DNA of 64,000 nucleotides from Cardinalis cardinalis (GCA_014549065.1 JACDOX010000143.1:1177162-1241161); one strand, 5' to 3'; shown: positions 27,027 to 39,972, numbered from the stretch's first letter. A program made the numbers and translations. The notes: generated by a model from the letters alone, not told the origin.

Positions 27027-27073
27027 TATCTATTTAGGTGTCTCTAAATAGGTACACCTATCTATTTAGGTGT
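27027..27073. repeat. Direct and inverted short duplication
   Basis: The 15-mer TATCTATTTAGGTGT occurs twice, 32 bases apart. An inverted CTAAATAGGT lies between the copies. Confidence 0.8.
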
Positions 27074-27154
27074 ATCTGAATTTCCCTTCATGTGAGATAT
27101 ATATTAAAATATACAGCCTTCTGCTTAAACATGAATAAAACCAAAATACCTTAT

Positions 27155-27196
27155 AACTTAATAATTCAGTAGCTTAACTTAATAATTCAGTAGCTT
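27155..27196. repeat. Perfect 21-bp tandem duplication
   Basis: Two exact adjacent copies of a 21-base unit beginning AACTTAATAATTCAGTAG. The lack of differences suggests a recent event. Confidence 0.95.
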
Positions 27197-29179
27197 TCTG
27201 TTCAGGATTTTATAATCTCTTTAACTAAATGAAGAAAACAGCTCCTCTACAGGCTTCCTTAGCTGCTGTTTTTGCTTTTTTGGTGGGAGGGGGAAAGAGC
27301 AAAAAATGAGTTTCAAGGCTTCTGATCTGCTTTAGTGATTCACTTTCAGTACTAAAGGAGAACAAGGCAAAAGTCAAAAAGAGGAGAGAGCAGCAAAGAT
27401 AGAAAACAAAAATTTCTGTCCCCCAGCACTGATTTTCACTTTAAAGTTTCTCTTCCATGGACAGACTAGAAAAGACCTCTTCCACTATTCAGCCACCTGG
27501 AAGTAGATCTAATCCCACCTCACTACAGGATTTTTGTGACCACTGGTAGGCAAAATAGATCCTTTCCAGGCAAGTGGCCAAAAGGAAAAGGGAAGCTGAA
27601 AGAGAGGGAAGGAAAGGTAGAAGGAAAATAATGAATGAAGCAAATGAAGATGTAAGAAACCAGACTGGCATGATCCTGGTTTCAAACCAGCCTCCCATCC
27701 CTTCACTGGGACACACTGTGCCAGCAGGCTGCTCCAGGTTCAAAGAGCAGCCTTAATCTCAGATGCAGACTTTGCTGGGGCCTGTATTTCAAACACAGTA
27801 ATCCTAAAATGAATCAGATGCTCACATCTGAAATGTCTGCAGGTCAGCCAAAGCAGCTGGCAGTAACTCAGGACCTCTCCTCTTGGCTCTCTCTGGCCTG
27901 GCTTCATGATGATGCCAAAGATCAGAGTCAGGGCCTGTGAGGAGCACAAGAGCCACGAGGGTACATTAATTTCCTTCAGTCCCACTCAGCAATACCTTCA
28001 TTAATCAACATCCAGGAGACTGGATGAGATTGGAAGAGCTGGCCACAGGAACCAGTGGTCTGAGCCACCTACCAGAAAGACAAGAGCCTGAGCTGCTGGG
28101 AGGAGCACACATCTGGGACAGACAGACATCCATGTACCAGGAAGAAGTACAAGCACCAGCAACTAGCTCGGTGTAGCTGTGGACCTTGAGGGTTTTTATG
28201 TGTTTTGTGTGTTTATTTTATGCTGAGAGTGTCAGCAGCTGGGGAGAGCAGGGAGAGCTGAGTCCAGCTACTGCACAGACTAAGCACAGCTACTGGGGCA
28301 ATCAATTTTTAGATACTATATATAAAAATATGGTGTATTTGCATCTATTCCAACAGCAGACTTGGATCATGACCCTGCAGAGAGGAAGAAGAGAATCAGG
28401 CTGTGTGCGCTGTCAGTTTCGTGGCAGCGTTGGACTTACAACACTGCTGGATTCAACAAACAGGCAGGTGTGTCTGGTTTTAACCCTTGTTTCTTCCTTT
28501 TCCACCATTGGTTTAACAGTTTTCTGTCCATTCATATATTCCCTCTGCTTGCAGTAGGATGAACAGAAGGATCCTGACAGACTGAGAAAGGTTTCTTGTA
28601 TGCTCTGACACAGACACCTACTCATTTCAAAGTCATATTTGAGGCTTGTAAGCCTGAAGCACCATCACAGTGTGATACTGCCACTAAAAAAGCTGCCTAG
28701 ATTCCTCTCTTTTTCTTGACACTCGGAAAAAAAAGAAAGGAAGAAATCTTCAGATATCATGGCAATAATGTGTTGGGATACAAACATGCTACAATTTTTT
28801 TAAGAGAAAGTATTTCATGAACGAGAAAGGTTAAAAGAATTCCTCTGATACAAAAAATTTACAGGCTGACAGATTCCTCTGGATTAAAATAGTACCAAAA
28901 AATGGAATTGCTTCATTCAGATCCCAGATATGTTACCCTTCCCCTGATGATTCATTTACTAGACCAGCTTCGCCTGTAAAACAGGAGAACAGAAAACAAC
29001 AAACTATTGGAAAACATGGGATTACCACTGCCTTTCCTCCCAGGACCTGTAACTGAACTCAGCACAGCCTAAACTCCAAACTGGTGACTTTTCAGTGGTC
29101 CCTTCCCTTCATATTCCCACAGAACCCAAAACTGTTGTATTAGGGATGTTATAGGATGGACCCTTTGCTGGTCTTTGGT

Positions 29180-29720
29180 GAAACCTATCCATGAACCTCT
29201 TATCCATGAATTTGTGTCCAGCCTTTGTTAATGTGGTGATGTTGTCATCTGCCTTCACAGCTTTGTGACAGTAGATTTTAAAAGCTCACCCCTGACTGTC
29301 TAAAGAAGCACTTAATTCCATTTGTTGGGAATTGATTTCCCAGTCATTTCATTGAATGTCCCTAAGTTCAAATATTGTAGGATTTGATGAGGCATTTACC
29401 CTGTCCATCACCATCATGATTTTACAAAAATTAATTTTACATACACAGACGTCCTCTAGTCTTCTCTCCAAGCTATAGTCTCAGCCTTTTTAGCTTCTCT
29501 TGGTCAAAAAGAAGCTTAAGCCTTTTCATGATATTTGTTGCCCTTCTCTGCACACTTTCCACATCTACTGTGTCCTTCTTGAAGACAAGAACCATGTAGC
29601 ATTCTCAATAAAAGGGACATCAAGGTTTTAAGCAGCAGAGAAAGAGCATGAGCTGTCTTCTTTGACAAATTACTTTGTACTTTGCTAATTTCTTAATGAT
29701 CTTATTCCTTCTTACTGAAA
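29180..29720 (-). mobile_element. Ancient CR1-type LINE relic, antisense
   Basis: A 500-base stretch follows, with many substitutions, an old amniote repeat abundant in turtles and crocodilians. Ordered matches are CCTATCCATGAACC, CTTCACAGC, AAGAAGCACTTAATTCC, CCCTAAGTTC, TTGCCCTTCTCTGCACAC, TCCTTCTTGA and TTAATGATCTTATTCC. I place it in the CR1 superfamily from memory of that consensus; the subfamily is uncertain. Confidence 0.55.
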
Positions 29721-30795
29721 CTATATTTTTGCCATGGTCACAGAGGTCACAGGCAGTGGGTTTGAAGTTCCCTAAATCATTCTAAAGCATATTTTGTAGA
29801 TGGAAATTTCACTGTCACCATGGCTCTTCATAATAAAATACTGACATCCCATTCACATTTTTAAACAGAATAACTAAACCTCAAATCACAGATCCCATGG
29901 TTAATAAAAATAATTTTACATTTTGTCTGTCTTTGTAAAAGTTGAGTTAAACATAACACACAAATCTTTTTAAAAAAATTAACTTAAAAAACCCTCAAAT
30001 CACCAACACAGAAATCAGCACAGAAAAATCTTCTTAGCAGATACATCATATCCCACTGAGAGTGTTGAATTAAGTTGTTTGGTTATTGCAAAACTAATGC
30101 ACCTTTTGACCTTTGATGGAGGATTAATTCACACAATTAACTGCCATTAGTATAATGGCTCTCAGTGAGCACCTGTGTTCCAAATTCCACTCTGATTACA
30201 CCCAAAATTACTCTATGCAGTACATAATCCTAATTGGTAGTACAACATTCATGTAGCAGAGCATACTAATCTACCTCAGTTCAGAGTGTGTTTTGTACCA
30301 CTGTGTCTTTATCCACCTTCTGTGGATAAAGCTGAACTTTCCATACTTCTTTCCTTGCTTATGACCTGAAAGAGATTTTTCAAAGGCCATTTCACAACTC
30401 CACCTGAAGTTTGAGTGTTTAATAAATAAAGGAGGCTGATTTCCATAGGACCTAGAAGCGTTCTTGCTAGTACTGATACAGATGCACTGCATTACCTGAG
30501 AATCTTATGTTTTGAATGAAAAATTAGTTTCTTGCCTCAAAGACATGAAAAGATCTAGTAATAGAAAGGGAAAAACAATCCTTTTCTAAATCGATAAAAT
30601 ACACTGCCACCTCCAGGGCCTTACTAGGCCTTGCTGTGACCTATTCTTTCATTTAGAGGTGTTACTTCTCGAATCAGCCAAGCTACGCTGCTTCAGAGGA
30701 AATTTTGTTTTTAACAAATTGGATACATTTAATTGTGATTGACAGGGTAGGTACAGCTCAGCAAGAACCAGCAGGGTTAGGTGAGGACAACTTAC

Positions 30796-30920
30796 AGCAA
30801 GAGAGAATGTCTCTGTGAAAGTCTTGCAATGTGCTTCAGGCACTCTTGGGTTGGGTATACAAGATCACCTCTTCTTTCCTCAGGTTTAATGAACTCCAAA
30901 TCAGCTTCTGGGAAGTCAAT
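30796..30920 (-). CDS. PIK3C2G: PIK3C2G exon G: link from C2 to helical domain
   Basis: This exon has 125 bases, phase 0 in and two bases out. The donor is TTGCT|gtaagt. The acceptor is ataaataaag, preceded about 15 bases upstream by a long pyrimidine run (complement of 30932-30960). It encodes IDFPEADLEFIKPEE, then ECLKHIARLSQRHSLL. This matches the mammalian IDFPATGWEYMKPDSEE and ECIKHIARLSQKQTPLL. The variable middle is a few residues shorter here. The split codon CT+A is leucine and joins exon H at LLLSEQQ, as in the mammalian protein. Confidence 0.95.
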
Positions 30921-32310
30921 CTTTATTTATAAACAAGAAAGGAAAGCGGAAAAAAAAAAAGACAGATGGGTTTTAGCAATGTGTAATCTCCAATACAAGT
31001 GTCAATAAATGTTATCTTGGATTTGTACAGGGAGTATACAAAGTATGACAAAAAGAAGGGAGGATAATTATTTGAGGATGCTCACTGTATGTAATATGTT
31101 ACTTAAAAGTTTTGGTGATAAATTCCATCCCACAAAAACCAGTGGAACCTAACTTTCCTGGGAAAATTTCAGCCACCATATTACAACCTTATTAGAACTG
31201 TATAAGCTCAAAACTGAAGCAAGTTCTTACTTTTTGCCTTCTTTCTTTTTTTTAATGAGATGATTCTCAAAAGGAAACCTTTCATTAATGTGGGTTTGTT
31301 TTGTTTTTTCGAAAAGTAAGGCTATTTCTGATGTGCAGCTTGTCACTGCAAGAGATGAAAATCAGATTCCAGATTTCTCTTCTGGATATTCAATTTATAA
31401 ATATATTGTACAGCATCTACCAATTTTCCATTCTTACACATGCCTGTCAGAAATTAAGGATAATATTTTTTAAGATACAGAGAATGTTCAACCAAAACTA
31501 AAAAGCTTGAGGTACTTGCTAATCTGAGTAGAGTTATCTGAAAATTTTGATTTTTCTTCATAATTCAACTGAATTTGCATCCAGGTCTATTAATGCACAC
31601 CAAAATGTCTTATCTCTATCTAATTTTTGTGTAAATATTTTTTATGCATCACTCTTCTAAAAGTTAATAAATTTGTTCCCTATAAAACAATCAGTCACCT
31701 TGCAAAACTGGATGATCTTTGAGGTCTCTTCCAACCCAAGCCTAGATTTTCGATAAAAATATATATTTACAACATTTCCAGCATGTTCACAAATCGTGAT
31801 ACTGCTATATGGCTGGGAATAACTGAAAATGAGGGAGGGCAGAAGGAGAAATCCTGTTTCATTTCTTTCAGTAGATATAAATTAATATCTAAATAAATAG
31901 CCATTTACTGTCTCAATTTCCCTGAATTATTAATAGGGGGAGCTATTTTAAGGCATGGTCTTTGACTGAACTCCTCGGCATGGAAAATCTCCATTTACTT
32001 GTCTGTTAAAACAAGGTTGTTTTTAGGCCAGGTTCATTTATCTGTATTATCTGCTTTTACATTTCATTTGCTAACAGACATTAGCATTTTTAAATACAGA
32101 AAACAATCGGCTTTGTCCTTGAAATACCCAGTTGCTAACTCAGCCTGGAAAGGTGACAAAACCACTGTGCAGACCTGATGTAATTCTCTGAGCGGCTGTA
32201 ATGGAAATTGGATTTTGAGTTTGGATGGTCTGGATGAGCTGTGGGAACACCCCTTTTCCTTGCACTTTGATAGAAAACAAGCCTTTTGGTCTGCTTTCTG
32301 GCTTCCTCAC
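30921..32310. other. PIK3C2G intron F-G
   Basis: 1.4 kb intron with one CR1 3' end (31697-31757). Nothing else recognised. Confidence 0.85.
31697..31757 (+). mobile_element. CR1 LINE 3' end fragment
   Basis: Reads ACTGGATGATCTTTGAGGTC, then TCTTCCAACCCAAG and a degenerate GATTTTCGAT tail. This is the conserved CR1 terminus; only the last 60 bases are recognisable. Confidence 0.8.
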
Positions 32311-32425
32311 CTGCAGGGTGGCTGAGGTTGGTGTCTCAGTGCTGCAGATGCCCGGGGTGATCACTGCTGTGGGGAGTGTGCTGCACGGTGCCAGGCTGAG
32401 CAGCATGGTTCCATGGATCAGCCTC
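32311..32425 (-). CDS. PIK3C2G: PIK3C2G exon F: end of the C2 domain
   Basis: This exon has 115 bases: one leading base that completes GAG with exon E, then 38 codons ending on a whole codon. The acceptor has an excellent pyrimidine tract (tttctccctgtttcctgcag) and the donor is CTGCAG|gtgagg. It encodes RLIHGTMLLSLAPC, a variable loop, then TPGICSTETPTSATLQ. It lines up with the mammalian SILGSMLFSM and TPGVWDVSQPSPVTLQ parts. RLIHGT also resembles the KLIHGT string I associate with other PI3K C2 domains. A solo LTR ends only 150 bases upstream of the acceptor in transcript sense. Confidence 0.95.
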
Positions 32426-32575
32426 CTGCAGGAAACAGGGAGAAACACTGCACTTGTAATCACTGACATCCCACTGAAGGACATGGAACTGCAGAGCTCA
32501 AAGGACAAGCAAAAGGAGAGCAAACCCTTTTTCTTCATGTGACTATTACGAATCTGGCCTCAGCCAGTAGAGTAT

Positions 32576-32999
32576 TGTATTTGCAGGGATGCCCTTACGA
32601 AGGCAGGAGTGATGCATCTGACTCCATGTTCTTAGAAGGCTAATTTATTACTTTATTATACTATATTATATTAAAGAATGCTATACTATACTAAAGAATG
32701 CAGAAGAGATACTTACTGAATGCCAAAAAGATAAAAATGAAAACTTGTGACTCTTTCCAGAGTCCTAACTCAGCTTGGCCCTGATTGGCCAATGAATGAA
32801 AACAACTCAAGCAGAGTCCAATGGAACAATCACCTGTGGGTAAACAATCTCCAAATACATTCCACATGAGCACAACACAAGAGAAGCACATGACATAAGA
32901 ATTGTTTTCCTTTTCTCTGAGGCTTCTCAGCTTCCCAGGAGAGAAACCCTGAGTGAAGGGATCTTTTCAGAGAATGTGAATGCCACAGCAGAAGTTACA
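32576..32999 (-). mobile_element. Solo LTR (family 1), sense to PIK3C2G
   Basis: A 424-base element, minus orientation, beginning TGTAACTTCTGC and ending GCAAATACA. It has a CCAAT-type box (GGCCAATCAGGGCC), an AT-rich repeat region and AATAAA-like signals before the end. It aligns over its whole length with 59053-59473 in the opposite orientation. No coding region or second LTR is nearby, hence solo. No clear target-site duplication was seen. It ends 150 bases from exon F. Confidence 0.85.
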
Positions 33000-35900
33000 T
33001 CCTGGTGGCCTCACTGCCCCAGCAGCCTCTCTGCACTTGCAGGGTTCATGAAGAAAATCACTCTGCCAAGACATTCTGAGTCAGCTCTGCACTTTATCTC
33101 TGGCTTCTTGTGTGATAGGGGCTGCCCTTTAAGCCAGGTGTAAAAATAAGGATAATACAATATTTCTGCCCCAAGATTTAATTTTGAGGGCAAATACGGT
33201 AGAAACTGTGAGGCATCGATACACTGTAAAAGGTGGAGGGCAGCATATTTATTCCACAAAAAGAAGAAACTCATGGTTATCTACTGCATCCATGAGTATC
33301 CTTGCTGATTTTATGTGTGGGTGGCTGGGAGGGGGAAGTATGATATGAGAGTCTATAAAGAGCTGGAAGGAGTTTGAGTGGGATAGTTTGTACCACATGT
33401 GCCACATGGAGCTTTTGGACAGACGAAAGGCTATGGTCTGAAGTACCAGTCTTAGCACTACACCCACAAGAAAGTCTTATCAGTAGAACAGGCATGCATG
33501 TGCCCAGCAGATAAGAAACCCAGCCTGATTTGGCAGCACAATCCAGTCTAGTGAACTTGAATAAAATCAGAAAGTTTGGGTGCAAATTCTAAGCATAACA
33601 AACCAAATTTATATTGCAGAACCTGAATAAAGGAAGATATCACACACTGGGCTTACCCCTTAATTTGTCTATATCTTAATGAGTAGTGAGGTTGGAAATT
33701 TATGATTATGTTCAGCNCCTCTTCTTTTACGGACAAATAATTTTTATTAAGATTTTTTAAACACTGCTCAGTCAAAACAACTGAGAGAATCACTAGATAC
33801 TGCAGCAGAAAGAGCCAGCCAGGTAAATGAGGTCTGAACGCCCACCTTTCACCTGGGAGGAAGATGTCAGAGGTACAAGAGACACCAGATGGACTATTTG
33901 ATCCCAGCATGAGTTTGCAACATTGCTGTAAAGAAAGTATCTTTTNAATTGCAAATTCAAATAAATTGCTTAAAGTCATCTGAAGAAGATTGAAGAAACT
34001 CCCACAAAGTGACTGTTACAGTCAACATAAATGAGTATAAACCTAATTCAGGACTAATTTTTCTTTTCCACTTCTTGAGCTGTTTGTGTAGTTAGCACAG
34101 ACATTTTACTTTATTTTTTTGTGAGAACAGAGCTCAGGAGGATTAAAGACAGTTATTTTCTGAAGTTTTTTGCAGCTGTAGGTGGANTTGCAAGGGAATA
34201 GAGGCAGAAAAAGAGCTGTGATATGAAAAAGATACTTGGAAGAAAGCAACTGTGTGATATGAAGTCTCTCTCATTTAGGTAATTGATGTGAATGAGGAAG
34301 TGATCAATGGTGATTCAAAGAGGTTTTCCTGTGATGTGTACTCAGATGACCTTTAATAAATGAGTTGCATCTCTTCAACTAATCCTTTGTTGACAAAGAT
34401 TTACATCATAATTTNAACTAATTGGCACTTTTGTTAGAAGGGAGAGGAGTAGCTGAGAATAAATGAACATGAAGACTAAATTACCCTTTTGAGCTCTCAT
34501 TACTGCTAATCACTTTCATATTGTGCTCTAAAACTATTGGGGCCTTTAAAAAAGAACACATTCAGTGAATTTTTTTTCCTGGGAAACCTGTGTAGACAAA
34601 TAGAAGTAGTAGTACAGACCTCAGAGGTGCTGCAGAGGCGTCTGAGACCTTTCCTGAGCTCATCATTTCANCTAATTTACACCTAAAACAGATGCGGCTA
34701 AAGACTGTCCAGGAAGACAAAGAAGAATTGTTGAAGGCAGATGGGCTTCTCAGACATAAAGAAAATTTAATAGGAAAGCAAAAGTCATGCAAAAAAAGCA
34801 AAGCAAAGCAAGGAATTCACTTCCTCCCAAGGGCAGGCAGGTGCTCAGCCACCTCCAGAAGAACAGGGCCCCAGGACAGGTAACAGTGACTTGGGAAAAC
34901 AAAACCACCTCTCCAAATGTCTCTGCTCTTTCTCCTTTATCTCCCTCACTTTATACCCTGAGAATGATGTCCCATGGTCTGGAATATCCCTCTGGTCAGT
35001 TGAGGTCACCTGTCCTGGCCATGTCCCCTCCCAGCCAGCCCTAACTTCCTTGCCAGTGTGGCAACATGAGAAGCAGAAAAGGCCTTGGCTCTGTGCAAGC
35101 CCTGCTCCGTAACAAAATCATCCCCTACATTACCAACCCTGTGCTCAGCACAAATCCAAAACACAGCTCCACACCAGCCGCTGGGAAGAAAATTAATTCT
35201 ACCCTAGCCCAAACCAGCACACCCAGCCAACAAGAACAGTCAATGTTCCTCAGAAAAACCAACTTTTGGNCACAGAAATGGAACAATAACAGGGGCCAAG
35301 TGGATGAATGAAACAGGGAAAAGATGCATCATTATTTTTNGAAAAAGAAGCAGGTGAGAGTGCAGGATCAATTCAGAAAATGAAAGAATTATTATCTGAG
35401 GTTGATAACCATATTCTTTCGTGAACAGACAGATTCTTCTCCCTGCTACTTGGTTCTGCTGATGAGCTTAGGAAGGTCACTCCATATTCCACCTACTATT
35501 CCAGTTTTTCCATCCCTGAGGTGAGGGTAATGACCTTTTAAAGACTCCTGTAATGATCACAGACACAGAAAATGGCTTTCATGTAACTTCACTACCGAGC
35601 AGGTCAGAAAGTGAACATCCTGCTCTGTGCCTACTGCCATTTATTAATTTTGGAATTACACAGATTCCCTTCTCTTGTTTATTACTGGANCTAAAATAAC
35701 CTTCCCATCTTGCTACAGGAAACGACATTGCTATTTTAAAGGCAGCTCAAGTTATCCTAAGTTGATAAAGACAACCTCATGCCCTGAAGTCCCATGGCAG
35801 ACTTCCCCCACAAGAGGAAAGTTTTGCTGCTTGCTCAGTCTGATTCAGAAATACCAAAATAAATTGTGGTAGAATCAGTGAAGCCAGAACAATTTGGGGG

Positions 35901-38740
35901 ACATTGCAACTTCTCAGCTGCCCCAAAATGATGGATTTCTGTTTTGTTCATCAGCTCCGAATCACTAAACTGTTCAGCCCAAGNGAGTAACATGGTTTCT
36001 GATGTGAAGGAATGGAAGGCTGGCACACAGAAGGCTTCCAAACCCTTTNTGAACTGCCTCTAGCATCTAATGAGACTTCTTGATACAGATGCACCACCAA
36101 AGGCTCTACTGGCACTGATTTAGGGCTGCTGTCTGGAGTCAACTCTCTGACAAGGCTGAGAAAAGCAGATATGATGGCTCACCTACTGGGCAAGCAGGCA
36201 GCTACACTCATTATCCCTGTGTTCATTCAAAAATGTACATAACATCAGAGGAGGGTTGCTGCTTAGGCTGCATAAAATTGGAAAATAGGACAAAGTNCTG
36301 TGTCAAAATAATGTAAGTGTACCCAAACCTGACATTATAAGTCTCAGAAGTTGAGAGTTGAGGTTGAATTTAAAGGAAATGCAAAGCTGCTAAAATATAT
36401 AAAAAACCCTTTTCCATATCTTATGACTCAAGCAGTCTTAATTCTGCATTGGAATGATACTGTGAAATAACTCCNTTATTAAAATTACAAATACTACAGA
36501 GTTATAGAAAACTCAAACTAGAGACAATTTTCAATCACAAATTAATGCTAAATGTACTGCAGACATTTGTAAGGACTACAACCTCCATCCCCACAGTTTC
36601 TAGTTTAAGTAACTTCCCTAAATTTGTAGGATAAATTTGTAAGTTATAATTACATTGAGTACAAAATTATTCCATACTTCGAAAAANTTTTTGCATTTAT
36701 GTTCCTGATTACTTCGTAATTTTTGTTCCAAAAATATAAAATCACAAAATTACCTTACAAGCAATGATTTTAGAGTAAACAACTCNATTTAGGCAATGCT
36801 TGGAGAGTATTTTCAGGAAGTCATCTAGATAAGCAGGAATCCCAGCACATGTTTGGCTGAGANTACAGTGTGTATCCAGCAGCTAATCCTGTGATAAATC
36901 TGCACACTGCAAGAAAACCATGACAAGAGTGCAAGATAACACTAGANTTCAGGAAGTAATGTAAATTAAGCAAATTTGCTAAACATCTGTTCACTGACAA
37001 GTCTTTAGCTGCAACAAAAACCCTAAAGCTGGCCAAATTCTTGAGGATATTTTTAGGTATTGTGTGGCTTCAAAATGGGCCAGGTAGAGATTGCAATATA
37101 AAATATAAGTATTATGCTTTAAATAAAGAGCTGGATTTATTTCTTTATAAATATATNTATATACACTTCTCATTCAATCTGATTAATATTTTTAGAGGAG
37201 AATGGGAGTGGTAAACTCTCAGCAAATAACTGCTTGGATCTGGCAAGAGACTTCAACATGGACGTNTTCAAAGGCATGAGAAACTTCAAGCCTCTTGAAA
37301 CAAATTAAAAGAATTTGTATAAATGTTAAGTTCATGTTTTTTAATCTTCAGTTCAAATTAAATATAAAGTATTAAAATACAAAGAAGGGATGTAACCATA
37401 CAACGAAAATAAATATTTGGAAAGAGAAATTATATATAAAATTTACAAAGAGAAGCAAATTAAGAGACTTTTAAATCACTGTTCTTTTACCCTAATAGAT
37501 CAAGATTCTAAGTAATACAAAATTGAGTTTTTGTCCTTCTCTCTNTAACATAAGCCAAATAACTTTGAATAGAATTTCTGTGGTTTTAATCAGACAATGA
37601 TAGGACAGAAATGAGGAACAGTATTTTAAAAAAATATGTTTGATATTTATTTTGTTTTTCCAATGTTTAACAAAACAATCTTTTTTTTTCTTTTTATTAA
37701 GCATCTGAATAGAAAAAGAAGAACCAGACTATGTCCTTATCTTCACTGACCCTGGGAAGAGACCAACTGGGACAAGGATTTGAACCAGGATGTTTGACGA
37801 CCCAGGCAAATATCTCAGGGCAGCTGGCTTCTTCAAAGAGCTTTTTTCTGTCCTTTCCCCAATAAATTGAATTCTAGACATAAGAATGTTAAGACTTTTT
37901 TAGAACTCAAATTCACCTCGGAGGAAAGTTTTATTTTGAGAAAGCGTTATTTTCCAAGCTAGAAATGTTTTGTCAAAGATTTTCTGGTCAGATTTCTTTA
38001 ATCTCTTTACACACATTCACAGAGTTTGTTATTTAAAAACCCTAATACCATAATCTTTGCAGTAATACAAGGTGCTCTTGACATATTAGCATGACACTGG
38101 AAGTACAAATCTTTTCTTGGTACATACTTCCAAGTTCAGAAATACTCTATTGAAATAAGTCTGGAAAGTTTAGTTGCATTCCAGAAGCTAGGGGATTTTC
38201 AGGGCAATTCTTATTTTCAGACCAGTTTGTCAATTGAAATCACAGAGAATAAATAATCCTATGAAGCTGTGGTTGGCCAAAGGAGAAAAAGGCATTTAGG
38301 CTTCTTTGTGGTAGCAATTACTGTAATTGCAAATGACATAGCTATCAGATTAGGGGGTGTTGAACGTGCTATTCCTAAATCATTCCTGCAACAACTCAAC
38401 CTTGATTTCTGCTTTGAAGGGTCACTTCAGCAGTAATCTCTCCAATTACACAGCAAATGAAAGGAAAGTGGCCCTCTATCCCCTTCACTGCGCTGACTGT
38501 GTGTTCCAGGAAAGAACAGAGCCATTTTGCAGTCAAATTTTTCAAACCATCAGGGTGGTGTGGGCATCTACCTAACAAAAACCAATNTGCTTGCTCTGAT
38601 GGCATACATGAAAAAATATACCTCACAGGGAGCTGAGGACTCTCAGGCCTTCCAAAAGTCATTCCTTTCGGACTTGAATGCTGGAAAAGAAGAAAACCTC
38701 CAGAACAAAACCTCCAGAATAAAAGCACCGAGATATGCAC

Positions 38741-38763
38741 TTTGTGATACAGACAATTGTTAA
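38741..38763 (-). repeat. 23-base match to an unclassified repeat
   Basis: TTTGTGATACAGACAATTGT plus TAA is identical to 41752-41774. On the minus strand the following bases also align with a gap (CGGTGCTTTT against TTGGTGTTTTT), so this is probably a small remnant of the same family. Confidence 0.5.
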
Positions 38764-39688
38764 TTGAGGTCCTCAAGAACAGAATTCTTGTATAGGAACC
38801 TTTGGAGGTAAATGGGGTAAGAGTTCCCTCTTTAAATTATCATGTCTCAAACACGTTTCATGCTTTCTTTATAAATGCATACACAATGGAAGAGTGAAGT
38901 GCCCTTCTTGAGGCTAACTATGAAAGAAAAGTAATTTAATAAATTGCCCCAGCAATCCTTGCAGCAGAGATTCGATTAATGCTTCTTTCCTTCCTTCAAG
39001 CTAAATGCTCTACACACTAGGTCACAAAAGAGCAGAGTAACCTTGCATTTTCTCTGAAAAGATGGAAAAAGCATCTNGCCCAGTCCAAATAATTTCGTAC
39101 ACCTCTCAGACTAAAAGCTCAAGGAAACACAAGGCCAATCAAATGTAGCAAATTAATGCATGCAGTCAGACTTTTTGTTTTATTTTGTTTTGAATGGTGA
39201 TTGCCATCATGTAGAGAAGTAGATCAAGATGTCTCAAGATAAGGAAAGAACTACAGCTTAGAGGTTGATGCTAATGTAGAAATTTGGGGGGCTTGAACAT
39301 ATACCTCTATTGCACTGAGGGCATTGCAGGGCTATGGAGCCCAAATAAAAAATTCCTAACAGTGCAAAGGCTCAGTCTAAATTCAGGTGTCTCAGTGCTA
39401 CTGAAACACCTGCATAACATTTACCTTGGGTATTTGTACTTCACTGCAGAGACATTCAAACTATAAGCACCTTTAAACCACTGTTACATTGTGTACTGTG
39501 CAGAAAGAAGTGGTTAGAACAGAGAAGAAAGCTTCTAAAGTGGTGTGGAGAGTGAAAAGTGCTCATTGTGGTCAGCACTAACTGTCCCAATTTCAGCAGC
39601 ATGAAAGTGTGTGAGAACAGAAAAAAAAACAAACCAAAAACCAACCATTGTGAAGACAAAAGAGAAAGTGTTAAAGAGTCACCTAAAA

Positions 39689-39785
39689 CTAGAAAAGGAG
39701 GGAGGGAAAGAGGGAAAGAAGAGGGAAAGTGTGAAGGGAGGGAAGGGAGGGAAAAACAGAGAGGGAAACAGATAAAAGGAAGGGA
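39689..39785 (+). repeat. Purine tract with G-quadruplex motif
   Basis: About 95 bases almost all A and G on the plus strand, with repeated GGGA units. GGGAGGGAAGGGAGGG at 39736-39751 is a canonical four-run G-quadruplex sequence with loops of 1, 2 and 1. It lies about 190 bases 3' of the exon E donor in transcript sense, on the template strand; the transcript itself is pyrimidine-rich there. Confidence 0.85.
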
Positions 39786-39972
39786 GGAAAGCCACATGTG
39801 GATGTGGCTCTTACTGGCACATTCAAAGCAGTTTGCTGGGAGTGACCCTCTCAGTCTTATTACAGGAGGTCCTGAAATGAGTAATTTTGTCTTTTTATAT
39901 TTCTCCCAGGTTGTAGTCTCCAACACTATTCAAGAATGGTCTTTTCTTAAGGTCATACAAACCCTAACTTAC

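Larger units (their letters stand above)
24783..30795. other. PIK3C2G intron G-H
   Basis: 6.0 kb. It holds an (AT)14 microsatellite, a perfect 21-bp tandem duplication, a short 32-bp-period duplication and an ancient LINE relic (29180-29720). A 176-codon plus-strand open frame at 26322-26852 has no recognised similarity and is not called as a gene. Confidence 0.8.
32426..39972. other. PIK3C2G intron E-F
   Basis: 7.5 kb. It contains a solo LTR (32576-32999), a short copy of an unclassified repeat (38741-38763) and a purine tract with a G-quadruplex motif (39689-39785). The rest shows nothing recognisable. Confidence 0.8.

Noticed and set aside
31960..32015. Minus-strand AGATTTTCCATGCC after an AACAG acceptor, considered for exon G
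   Set aside because: It hits a stop within about 15 codons. The true exon G was found at 30796-30920.
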